Shown: positions 44,934 through 51,810 of the stretch, one piece after another
Layout of the letters: each line of letters starts with the position of its first letter
Numbering within the stretch: position 1 is the first letter of the stretch
Assembly (NCBI GenBank): GCA_035602605.1
Contig: DATNLZ010000088.1
Span: 1-64,000 of the forward strand
Origin: DASQHY01 sp035602605
GTDB taxonomy: Bacteria > Acidobacteriota > Terriglobia > Acidiferrales > UBA7541
Length of the DNA: 64,000 nt
Direction of reading: 5' to 3'
Translations under genes and position numbers: made by a program
The notes under the pieces: generated by a model
Database searches by the model: none
What the model was told of the DNA's origin: nothing
Seen by the model: the letters and a program-made list of their open reading frames with translations, nothing else

Positions 44934-45875
44934 ATGACGTATTCTGTGCGGCACATCACGAATTTCCATTACCAACCCGCGGTGCGCGAGAGCGTGATGG
45001 AAGTGCGCGTGCAACCGAGGAGCGAAGCTCGCCAGAGGTGTCTTTCATTCTCGCTAGACCTGACCCCGCGCGCAAATATGATGCTCTACCGCGACTTTCT
45101 TGGCAACACCGTGCATCACTTCGATATTCCCGGGCAGCACCAGCAGATCCAGGTGGCGGCGCATGCACTGGTAGAGGTCATGGCGCCGCCAGTTCCCGAG
45201 CCACAGCACGTGCCGGACTGGGAAAAGTTGGATGCGTGCATCGCGGACGGCGATTTCTGGGAGATGCTGTTACCCAGCCAGTACACGCAGCCTACCGCGC
45301 TGCTGGAGGAGCTCGCCGGCGATGTACGCGTGGAACGCCGTGGAAACCCTCTTGAGCTGCTGCTGGAATTGAACGAGGCGCTCTACCGGACCTTGGCCTA
45401 CGTGCCCAACAGTACGAAGGTCGATTCACCCATCGACGATGCCTTGCGCGCACGACGAGGTGTCTGCCAGGACTTTGCTCATATTATGACTGCGCTGGTG
45501 AGGCGCCTGAGGATTCCTTGCCGCTACGTGAGTGGCTATCTGTTTCAGGAAGCCAAGTCGAAAGACCGTTCGTCCGCGGGAGCGACGCACGCCTGGGTCG
45601 AAGCATTTCTTGGTGATGTCGGATGGGTGGCTTTCGATCCCACCAACAAACTCGTCGCCAGCGAGCGGCACATTCGCGTGGCTCTAGGACGCGACTACGC
45701 CGACGTGCCACCGACTCGCGGCGTGTACAAAGGAGACGCAGAAAGCACGCTCTCGGTGATGGTGACGGTCACGCCGGTGAATTCGCCTCAGCCGGAGGAG
45801 TTACCCCCGGCCACCGTGATTCGCTCCAGGCGGCCAAGCCCGGGAGCAGCCTACCAGGACCAACAGCAGCAATAG
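44934..45875 (+). CDS. Transglutaminase-like cysteine protease
   Basis: A 313-residue protein: bacterial transglutaminase N-terminal domain (TYSVRHITNFHYQPAVRES) then the papain-like core. The catalytic Cys is in RRGVCQDFAHIMTALVRRL, His in SAGATHAWVEAFL and Asp in GWVAFDPTN. It closes the ATP-grasp/alpha-E cassette, 19 bases after the alpha-E stop. Likely a peptidase or amide-forming enzyme acting on the product of the ATP-grasp ligase; this is inference from conserved clustering. Confidence 0.9.
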   Translation: MTYSVRHITNFHYQPAVRESVMEVRVQPRSEARQRCLSFSLDLTPRANMMLYRDFLGNTVHHFDIPGQHQQIQVAAHALVEVMAPPVPEPQHVPDWEKLDACIADGDFWEMLLPSQYTQPTALLEELAGDVRVERRGNPLELLLELNEALYRTLAYVPNSTKVDSPIDDALRARRGVCQDFAHIMTALVRRLRIPCRYVSGYLFQEAKSKDRSSAGATHAWVEAFLGDVGWVAFDPTNKLVASERHIRVALGRDYADVPPTRGVYKGDAESTLSVMVTVTPVNSPQPEELPPATVIRSRRPSPGAAYQDQQQQ

Positions 45876-46206
45876 CGAAGTCGCGCCGGACGCTGCTGTG
45901 CGATCTGTGCGGCACCCAAGTCCGGAGACCAAACGCCGACACCGTCCTAAGCCGGAAATGAGGCGCATAAGGCTGGGGCTCGAAACATTTAAAGACTATC
46001 AAAGACTATCGAGGACACCGTTGTGGTTTTCTGCCTTTGGGATGATCCACTGATTTCACGCCGGCCCAGCATCGAAACTGTCCGAACCGGCCGGTTCGGG
46101 GAAGCTACAACAGCACTTGGCGGGCACAATAATTTTCCAGAAGGCCCCCGTCTTGTGCCCCACCCTTCGGACAGATGGACGCACTTGGGACAACCTCTTC
46201 GAATCG
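45876..46206. other. Convergent intergenic region with short tandem repeat
   Basis: About 330 bases between converging genes. The sequence AAAGACTATC occurs twice in tandem at about 45990-46009. No convincing terminator hairpin with a T-tract was seen. Confidence 0.4.
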
Positions 46207-48363
46207 CTAGTGGACCACGCCTTCTCGTATGCCGGCATCAAGCAGTTTCCCGGCCTGCTCGGCCACAACCGGACGGCTGAAATAATAGCCTTGTCCTTCG
46301 CCGCACCCGTGGCGCTGAAGGAAATTGAGCTGGGCACCGGTTTCCACACCCTCCGCAATGACCCGCTGCTTCAGGCTCTTGCCAATACTGATCATGGCGC
46401 TGACAATGGCCGCGTCTCCTGGGTCCGCAGTGATCTCCTGCACGAAAGACTGATGGAGTTTCAGCGCGTCCGCTGGAAAACGCCGCAGATAGGTAAAGCT
46501 GGAATAGCCTGTGCCGAAGTCGTCGATTGCAAGCTGCACACCCATGGCTTTGAGCGCGCCCAGGGTGACCACAGTAGACTCCGCGTCCTGCATCAGCACA
46601 CTCTCGGTCAGTTCCAGCTCTAGATTCTGAGGCTCCACTCCCGTTGCAATCAACACGGCGCGGACCCCTGACAGAAAATCCTTGGCGCCAAATTCGGCGG
46701 CGGACACGTTAACCGCCATAGGCACAACCCCCAATCCCGCATCCCTCCACGCGCGGGCCTGTTTGCATGCCTCCAGTAGCACCCACCGTCCGATAGGTAA
46801 AATCAACCCGCACTCTTCCGCGATGGGCACGAACTGCGCCGGATATACCATTCCACGCTGCGGGTGTACCCAACGTATCAGCGCTTCGACTCCCGTGATC
46901 TGTCCTGTCTGAAGATTGATTTTAGGCTGGTAGTGCAGCAAAAACTCGTTCCGCCCCAGCGCGTAGCGCAAATCCCGTTCGAGCGATTGTCGTTCTTCAG
47001 CTCGGGCGTGCATGTCCCGTCGGAAGAACTTATAGGTATTCCGGCCGTGTTGCTTGGCTTCGTACATCGCGGTGTCCGCTTTATCCATCAAGCTTTCCGC
47101 GTCTCGCCCGTCGCTGGGGAAGGTACTCACCCCAATGCTCACGTTGATATCCAGGCTTAAGTTATCAATAATATGCGACGCCGCTAACGTCCTAAGGATT
47201 TTTCGCGCGCTGACGGCCGCGTCTTCCGCATGCTCGACTTGGGAGAGGAGTACCACGAATTCGTCCCCGCCCAGCCGGCTTATGGTGTCCGCCCGGCGGA
47301 CACAAGACACCAATCGCCCGGCTACCGACTGAAGCAGTTTATCGCCCACCCCATGGCCCAGTGAGTCGTTGATCTTTTTAAAGTGATCTAAATCAACAAA
47401 CATCACCGCGAGCTGCTTGCCCTGGCGCTCCGCCAATGAAATCGCTTGCGTCAGCCGGTCGTTGAACAGAATCCGGTTCGGCAAATTAGTCAGGGAATCG
47501 TGTTGCGCTAAGTGGGACATTTCGAGCGATTTAGCCCGAGCCACGCTCACATCGTGGAAAGCCACAACCGCCCCGGTTACGGCCCCATCCTGGTCATGGA
47601 TAAGCGCCACTGTATTTTCAATTCCAAATTCGAACCCGTCCCGTCGAACCAAAATACAGTTTATAGAGCTCGCCGTTGGCCTCTCGCTCTTATCTTCGTG
47701 CATTACGATTTCCACGATTTTGTCAACCGGTGCGCCGCTAACACGATCAATGATTCGGAGCACGTCCGCAACTGGACGCCCGAGCGCTTCCTCCCGGCGC
47801 CATCCGGTCATCTTCTCCGCGATTCGATTTAAATATGTGACGTTTCCACGTATGTCCGTGCGCAGTACCGCCTCTACAATGGAATCAAGCGTCAAGTTGG
47901 CGATTTCACTTTCCAACAACATGGCTTCCGCCGCACGGTGATCCATCATCGTGCGCACCGTCCGCCTTAACCGGTAACCATCGGCTTGATTCTTGACCAG
48001 GTAGTCTTGGGCCCCGCGCTGTACTGCTTGCCTAGCCGTTTCTTCTGCATCGGCCCCGCTCAGGATCAGGATCGGCACGTCAGGCGCGGCCTGAAAAAGC
48101 TTGTCGAATGTCTCGACGCCATGGCTATCGGGCAATGTCAGGTCGAGCATCACCGCCCCAACCCCTCCGTTACGCAACCGTTCGATCCCACTCGAGAGTT
48201 CGGTAACCCACTCCACCCGGAACGGTTCGTCGGTTGCCGAACGCAATTCGTCTAGAATTCTTGCCGCATCGCCTGCCTGAGCCTCGATTAACAGAACACA
48301 CTCGTCGCCATCCTTCATGGTCATGGTCGTTTGTCGTGCAGTTCCAAGGCTTAGGCTCGACAT
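46207..48363 (-). CDS. REC-PAS-GGDEF-EAL cyclic-di-GMP protein
   Basis: A 718-residue cytoplasmic protein. Receiver (20-135) has acceptor Asp in AVMLDLTLPDSHG and Lys in YLVKNQ, but the usual acidic pair is LLIEAQ, so one acidic ligand is missing. A PAS domain follows (VLRTDIRGNVTYLNRIAEKM). The GGDEF domain has intact RLGGDEFVVLLS and DHFKKINDSLGHGVGD. The EAL domain has EALIRW, ELTES, DDFGTGYSS and AEGVET; LKLHQSFV replaces the usual LKID-SFV, with the lysine kept and Asp replaced by His. It could make and/or degrade c-di-GMP. Confidence 0.92.
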   Translation of the reverse strand: MSSLSLGTARQTTMTMKDGDECVLLIEAQAGDAARILDELRSATDEPFRVEWVTELSSGIERLRNGGVGAVMLDLTLPDSHGVETFDKLFQAAPDVPILILSGADAEETARQAVQRGAQDYLVKNQADGYRLRRTVRTMMDHRAAEAMLLESEIANLTLDSIVEAVLRTDIRGNVTYLNRIAEKMTGWRREEALGRPVADVLRIIDRVSGAPVDKIVEIVMHEDKSERPTASSINCILVRRDGFEFGIENTVALIHDQDGAVTGAVVAFHDVSVARAKSLEMSHLAQHDSLTNLPNRILFNDRLTQAISLAERQGKQLAVMFVDLDHFKKINDSLGHGVGDKLLQSVAGRLVSCVRRADTISRLGGDEFVVLLSQVEHAEDAAVSARKILRTLAASHIIDNLSLDINVSIGVSTFPSDGRDAESLMDKADTAMYEAKQHGRNTYKFFRRDMHARAEERQSLERDLRYALGRNEFLLHYQPKINLQTGQITGVEALIRWVHPQRGMVYPAQFVPIAEECGLILPIGRWVLLEACKQARAWRDAGLGVVPMAVNVSAAEFGAKDFLSGVRAVLIATGVEPQNLELELTESVLMQDAESTVVTLGALKAMGVQLAIDDFGTGYSSFTYLRRFPADALKLHQSFVQEITADPGDAAIVSAMISIGKSLKQRVIAEGVETGAQLNFLQRHGCGEGQGYYFSRPVVAEQAGKLLDAGIREGVVH

Positions 48364-48386
48364 CTGGCTTAGCTCATCAAAACCTG

Positions 48387-48893
48387 TTACTTGCCCTTGA
48401 CCAAGTTCTTATCCGCCGCCGCCGCCGCCGCCATGAAGCGCAGCATCTGCTGCTTCAATTGCGCATCCACCTCGTCCGCGATCGTCACCACATTGGGAAG
48501 CAGCGTGCTGAATTCCAAATGCTTCACGTTTTTGTGGAGCGACGTAAAAATACTGACCTGCAGTAGACGAGACTCCTCTACCGCCATCGCTACGGTGTAG
48601 CCTTGTTTACGGCGCAAGTCCCCGTGGGTGCCCGCAGCCTCCGAAATCGGAGCTTTCGTGCCTGCGTCCAGACGCAACCGCGCAATCACATCATGCAGAA
48701 GATGAGGAAGATGCCCCGTGCGCTCTTCAAAGCTCAGCGGGATACATGTTAGGTCTGGTTCCTGCTCGACTCGAAAAAGCCAATCCTCAATCACCGCTTG
48801 GAGTTCACGTTCGAGAATGTCCGCCACACTCTCAGCAAAGACAGCACCGCCGCTTCCTTTGGTCCGACTCGCAGACTCTACCGGTTTGATCAT
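48387..48893 (-). CDS. RsbRD N-terminal-domain-like protein
   Basis: A 168-residue all-helical protein starting at ATG 48893 (GGGGGG just upstream). The pattern ILERELQAVIEDWLFRVEQE, RTGHLPHLLHDVIARLRL and HGDLRRKQGYTVAMAVEESR matches the RsbRD/RsbR co-antagonist N-terminal sensory domain. No STAS domain follows. An Ala run (FMAAAAAADK) comes from a GCC repeat near 48416-48433. It is 23 bases upstream of the GGDEF-EAL gene, so they are probably co-transcribed. Confidence 0.8.
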   Translation of the reverse strand: MIKPVESASRTKGSGGAVFAESVADILERELQAVIEDWLFRVEQEPDLTCIPLSFEERTGHLPHLLHDVIARLRLDAGTKAPISEAAGTHGDLRRKQGYTVAMAVEESRLLQVSIFTSLHKNVKHLEFSTLLPNVVTIADEVDAQLKQQMLRFMAAAAAADKNLVKGK

Positions 48894-49329
48894 TACAACC
48901 CCCCTGGCTCGCTCCCACTCTGGTTCATCAATCTCGTTGACCCGTGTGGCTAACAATCTCGATACACGATGGTGTCGCTATCACTTTCACTGACCCAATG
49001 TCTCACTACAACGCTCTGCAAAGCTGTTCTAAAAGAGTCACCCCACCATCTATTAGAATCCTCAGATGTATGAAGAATAAACAGTGTATTTCTATAATTT
49101 CCTACCGCTGAAGGTGCGGCCCGGCCGGGGGTTGCGCGTTTTCGTGTCGATACTCAATAACCTGCGAAGCGGATCGAAGGAAAAGCTCGCGGGTCTGCGG
49201 GTGTTTTTCTAGGCCGATCGCAACGCTTGCTCATGTCGACGTTGCCACAAACACTTCAGTTCACATTCCCGCGCCAAATCACGAAGACTGTTTCAACATC
49301 CATGTTCGACCACAACAAAGAATTGGAGT
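48894..49329. other. Non-coding stretch upstream of the RsbRD-like gene
   Basis: About 435 bases without a recognisable coding signal. Short frames have no domain similarity. It probably contains the promoter of the leftward two-gene unit at 46207-48893. Confidence 0.35.
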
Positions 49330-49545
49330 TTAATGCACTTGCGGAAAACCGACAGCACGGACGATTTCCACGAACCTGGGGTCAGAGAGCGAAGGCTGTC
49401 GAATTTCTGGCTCATTCCTTACGTTTAGAATGAACGGCTGGTGCTGCTTGAGCACTTTCCGCAGGGAACCTATGGCCTGATCCCCTTTTCCAATCTGGGC
49501 GTAGCCGAGCGCGCGGAAATAATCAGCATAGTCGCTGGGATATCT
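49330..49545 (-). pseudogene. Remnant of a TPR-type protein C-terminus
   Basis: Reading leftwards, a frame with a stop at 49330-49332 encodes DYADYFRALGYAQIGKGDQA, then a helix KVLKQHQPFI, then SDPRFVEIVRAVGFPQ. The first part looks like a TPR helix pair and the end like the tails of acidobacterial kinase/TPR proteins. No start codon or upstream domain is present; a stop lies about 25 bases further up. I read it as the surviving 3' end of a deleted gene. Confidence 0.4.
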
Positions 49546-49655
49546 TCTGGCTGGTCATCAAGAGCTTTGTTGAAGAGGGCTTTCTCCGCGCCGACCCGCA
49601 GTACACCGCTTATCTCCAACGCGTGCGCTGGCGCTGGGTTCCCGGCATCGTCTGA
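49536..49655 (+). pseudogene. Remnant of an isoprenylcysteine-methyltransferase-like C-terminus
   Basis: A rightward frame ending with TGA at 49653-49655 reads WDIFWLVIKSFVEEGFLRAD followed by QYTAYLQRVRWRWVPGIV. The FVEE-FL-AD-Y-Y-RVR pattern is typical of the C-terminus of ICMT/PEMT-like membrane methyltransferases. Only about 40 residues are left and no start is seen. It abuts the leftward TPR remnant, suggesting a deletion junction near 49536. Confidence 0.45.
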
Positions 49656-49787
49656 GCGTTCACACCCGAAATAGGGTTCGATCGCTAACAACCTGAATCG
49701 AGCAGTTCCTGGCCCTCATGGTCTTTGTGGCGTCGCATGGTGACTAGCCCAGTACCTGTCTCGTGCTCAGCGATCCTGGCGCCTTCG

Positions 49788-50594
49788 CTAGTGGTTCTCC
49801 CCGGAACAGCACGTGGCATCGGAGCTCTTAGGGGGCGAGTACGTCTCGGTCGAGTCGACGAACTGGCCGTCACTGTACTTGTCGTGGTGGCGAACCCACG
49901 CCATGGTATACGCCAACCCATCTTCGTCGCGCCCTTTTGGCGCAAGGTCCAGCCAGTTGTACGCCCCGATCAGCGTGTCGAGCCCGCGGCCGTAACTCGA
50001 ATACGTGTGGAATATGCCGCCGGTCCGGTCGTTGTAGAACACGCTCATACCGGGCCCTTCTTCGCTCGGAAATTGCTGCCTGACGTAGTTGTAGTACATC
50101 TGCCCTTTCACCATCTCCTCCTTGGTGAACGACACGTGGTAGTCGCGGTTGAAGTCGTTCTCGTACGACGACACCCACTTGAACCGCCAGCCCATGCGTT
50201 TCTTGAACGCCTCAATCTGCGCCAGCGGCGCTCGCGAAACCACCGCCAGCTTCACGTCTCTTGCCGCAAGGTGCACAACGCTGCCGTCGATATGATCCGC
50301 CAGCAATGAGCAGCTCGGGCAGCCTTGCTCCCACCCAGGACCAAACATGAAGTGATACACAATCAGCTGGCTTCTGCCGCCGAAAAGATCGGCCAGCGTC
50401 TCCTTGCCGCTCTGCCCATCAAACACATAGTCCTTCTCGACTTTCTCCCAGGGCAGTTCCCGGCGTTGCCGGCTCAGTTCGTCGCGCAGCCGCGTGAACT
50501 CCTTTTCCTTGCTCAACAGCTCCTTTCGCGCGGCAAGCCATCCCGCTTGCGACACGACTTTCGGACCTTCCCTCTTGCTCGTCGCCGTAGCCAT
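49788..50594 (-). CDS. DUF899 thioredoxin-like protein
   Basis: A 268-residue protein of the DUF899 family. Typical segments: WLAARKELLSKEKEFTRLRD, KDYVFDGQSGKETLADLFGG, LIVYHFMFGPGWEQGCPSCS (a CxxC in thioredoxin position) and GGIFHTYSSYGRGLDTLIGA. The C-terminus is Cys-rich (ATCCSGENH). ATG 50594 is preferred with GGAG eight bases upstream. Function unknown; it is the last gene of an ArsR-regulated cassette together with an SRPBCC protein and a small protein. Confidence 0.88.
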   Translation of the reverse strand: MATATSKREGPKVVSQAGWLAARKELLSKEKEFTRLRDELSRQRRELPWEKVEKDYVFDGQSGKETLADLFGGRSQLIVYHFMFGPGWEQGCPSCSLLADHIDGSVVHLAARDVKLAVVSRAPLAQIEAFKKRMGWRFKWVSSYENDFNRDYHVSFTKEEMVKGQMYYNYVRQQFPSEEGPGMSVFYNDRTGGIFHTYSSYGRGLDTLIGAYNWLDLAPKGRDEDGLAYTMAWVRHHDKYSDGQFVDSTETYSPPKSSDATCCSGENH

Positions 50595-50596
50595 GA

Positions 50597-50746
50597 TCAC
50601 GTCTCCTTTGCGCTCGGTTTTTCAGGCGAAATTCTCTCCGGGCTATTGTTCGAATGAAGCAGTCTTGCAGCGAGCACCGTCAGCCCGCCCGTAGACATCA
50701 CCCCAGCGACCATCAGTGCTGCGCTCGCAATACACGCTGGACACAT
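50597..50746 (-). CDS. Small 49-aa Cys-containing membrane-type protein of the ArsR/SRPBCC/DUF899 cassette
   Basis: An ORF starting at ATG 50746 with a GGAG ribosome-binding site encodes MCPACIASAALMVAGVMS, then TGGLTVLAARLLHSNN and a polar tail SPERISPEKPSAKET. It has one hydrophobic segment and a CxxC at the extreme N-terminus. Similar very short proteins (MCPxC... STGGL) commonly accompany SRPBCC and DUF899 genes. Its stop TGA (50597-50599) lies two bases before the ATG of DUF899, so the two are probably translationally coupled. Role unknown. Confidence 0.72.
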   Translation of the reverse strand: MCPACIASAALMVAGVMSTGGLTVLAARLLHSNNSPERISPEKPSAKET

Positions 50747-50773
50747 ACGTCTCTCCTCACGCAGCGGTCGCGC

Positions 50774-51247
50774 TCACCGCGACCGCTGCGCTTCGGCCCG
50801 CTTGCGAATGCCCTCGTTGATGTACGTCCAACCCTTCCCCACTCCTGCTCGATGGTCATCTGGAATCAGTCCCAGTGCCGTGTGGTGGAATTTGATCAAC
50901 GTTCCTCCATCCGCCTCGCTCAGCCGGTACTGCACGTTCGAGACGACCGGATACGACATGAACAGCGGCCCTGTTATTTCCAGCAGCGTCGGCCGCTTGA
51001 TCGCTTGCAGATGTCCCCAGAAATGGCCGTTTTCACCACCGAGGTCGCGATACCACCGCCCGCCGGGCCACGGCTCGATCTTCATAGGCATCGGCTTGCC
51101 GTCGGGCGTATCATTCTGCGGTCCAAGCTGCTCAAGCAACGCTGCGAAAGTCGCCTCGAGCGGTGCACGGACATGAATTTCCTGCGTCACGTTCAACGTC
51201 AAATCCTCGATCGTTCGATCCATCTTTGGTGCTGTCGAAGTCATCAT
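50774..51247 (-). CDS. SRPBCC-family protein (AHSA1-like)
   Basis: A 157-residue START-like ligand-binding fold. Family features: IEDLTLNVTQEIHVRAPLEA, WPGGRWYRDLGGENGHFWGH, LLEITGPLFMSYPVVSNVQY and TLIKFHHTALGLIP. Two successive ATGs (51247, 51244) follow AGGAGG; the second has better spacing. Genes of this type directly follow ArsR regulators in many bacteria; ligand unknown. Confidence 0.85.
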   Translation of the reverse strand: MMTSTAPKMDRTIEDLTLNVTQEIHVRAPLEATFAALLEQLGPQNDTPDGKPMPMKIEPWPGGRWYRDLGGENGHFWGHLQAIKRPTLLEITGPLFMSYPVVSNVQYRLSEADGGTLIKFHHTALGLIPDDHRAGVGKGWTYINEGIRKRAEAQRSR

Positions 51248-51303
51248 TCCTCCTCAAATCAAAAATTGTCCTGGACCTTGGCTGCATTCCCATTGCACTT
51301 CAG

Positions 51304-51633
51304 TCACAAATTGCGTTTCCCTTCCGCTCGCTCCTTCACACGGTTCAACTGGTGCCCCCAGAACCGTTCGAACGTGCTGGTCCACTCGTGAAGCGGTCGG
51401 ATCGCCTCGGCGTTGGTTCGATACAGCATCCGGCGGCCGTCGCGTCGGACGTGGACCAGTCCAACATCTCGCAGGACGCGCAAGTGCTTCGAGACCGACG
51501 GCTGCTCAAGGCCAAGGCTCGCCACAATGTCCCCGACGGGGCGCTCCCGCAGAGTGAGAAAGTTCAAGATCTCTCGCCGACGGTGCTCGGCAACGGCGTT
51601 GAACGCATCCGCGGTGGTAGCTGCGCGAGACAT
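51304..51633 (-). CDS. ArsR-family transcriptional regulator
   Basis: A 109-residue winged-helix regulator: FNAVAEHRRREILNFLTLRE, PVGDIVASLGLEQPSVSKHL and VLRDVGLVHVRRDGRRMLYR. No metal-binding Cys pair is present, so it is not a classical arsenic sensor; this subgroup regulates SRPBCC partners. Start at ATG 51633 is favoured, because the earlier ATG (51642) lies within the -10 element; this start would give a nearly leaderless mRNA. Controls the cassette down to DUF899, probably by autorepression at the adjacent palindrome. Confidence 0.88.
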   Translation of the reverse strand: MSRAATTADAFNAVAEHRRREILNFLTLRERPVGDIVASLGLEQPSVSKHLRVLRDVGLVHVRRDGRRMLYRTNAEAIRPLHEWTSTFERFWGHQLNRVKERAEGKRNL

Positions 51634-51640
51634 GAGAGTC

Positions 51641-51670
51641 ATATTACATTCCCATATGGGAATATGTCAA
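51641..51670 (-). promoter_or_regulatory. ArsR promoter with palindromic operator
   Basis: On the minus strand TTGACA (51670-51665) and TAATAT (51646-51641) are separated by 18 bases, a near-consensus sigma-70 promoter. The spacer contains a perfect 16-bp palindrome, ATTCCCATATGGGAAT (51648-51663), well placed for repression by a dimeric ArsR protein. The -10 element ends eight bases before ATG 51633, so little or no leader would remain. Confidence 0.75.
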
Positions 51671-51757
51671 GGGGAAACTTTGTCCAACCCGTGACAGCCA
51701 GAGGTAGCTCAAGAGCCGATGCTGGCACACGCTCTCGGCATCTTGAGACTCTCTCGA

Positions 51758-51786
51758 TTGACTTGCTTGTACACAGCAACTAACAT
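51758..51786 (+). promoter_or_regulatory. Promoter of the kinase-SUMF1 gene
   Basis: TTGACT (51758-51763), a 17-base spacer and TAACAT (51781-51786) form a good sigma-70-type promoter. It lies 15-25 bases before the GTG/ATG starts of the kinase gene, consistent with a short leader. Confidence 0.6.
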
Positions 51787-51810
51787 CCCTGGTTAAAGCG
51801 CGTGGCCGCC

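Noticed and set aside
49227..49433. 68-codon rightward frame
   Set aside because: Composition not coding-like and it overlaps the TPR remnant on the opposite strand.
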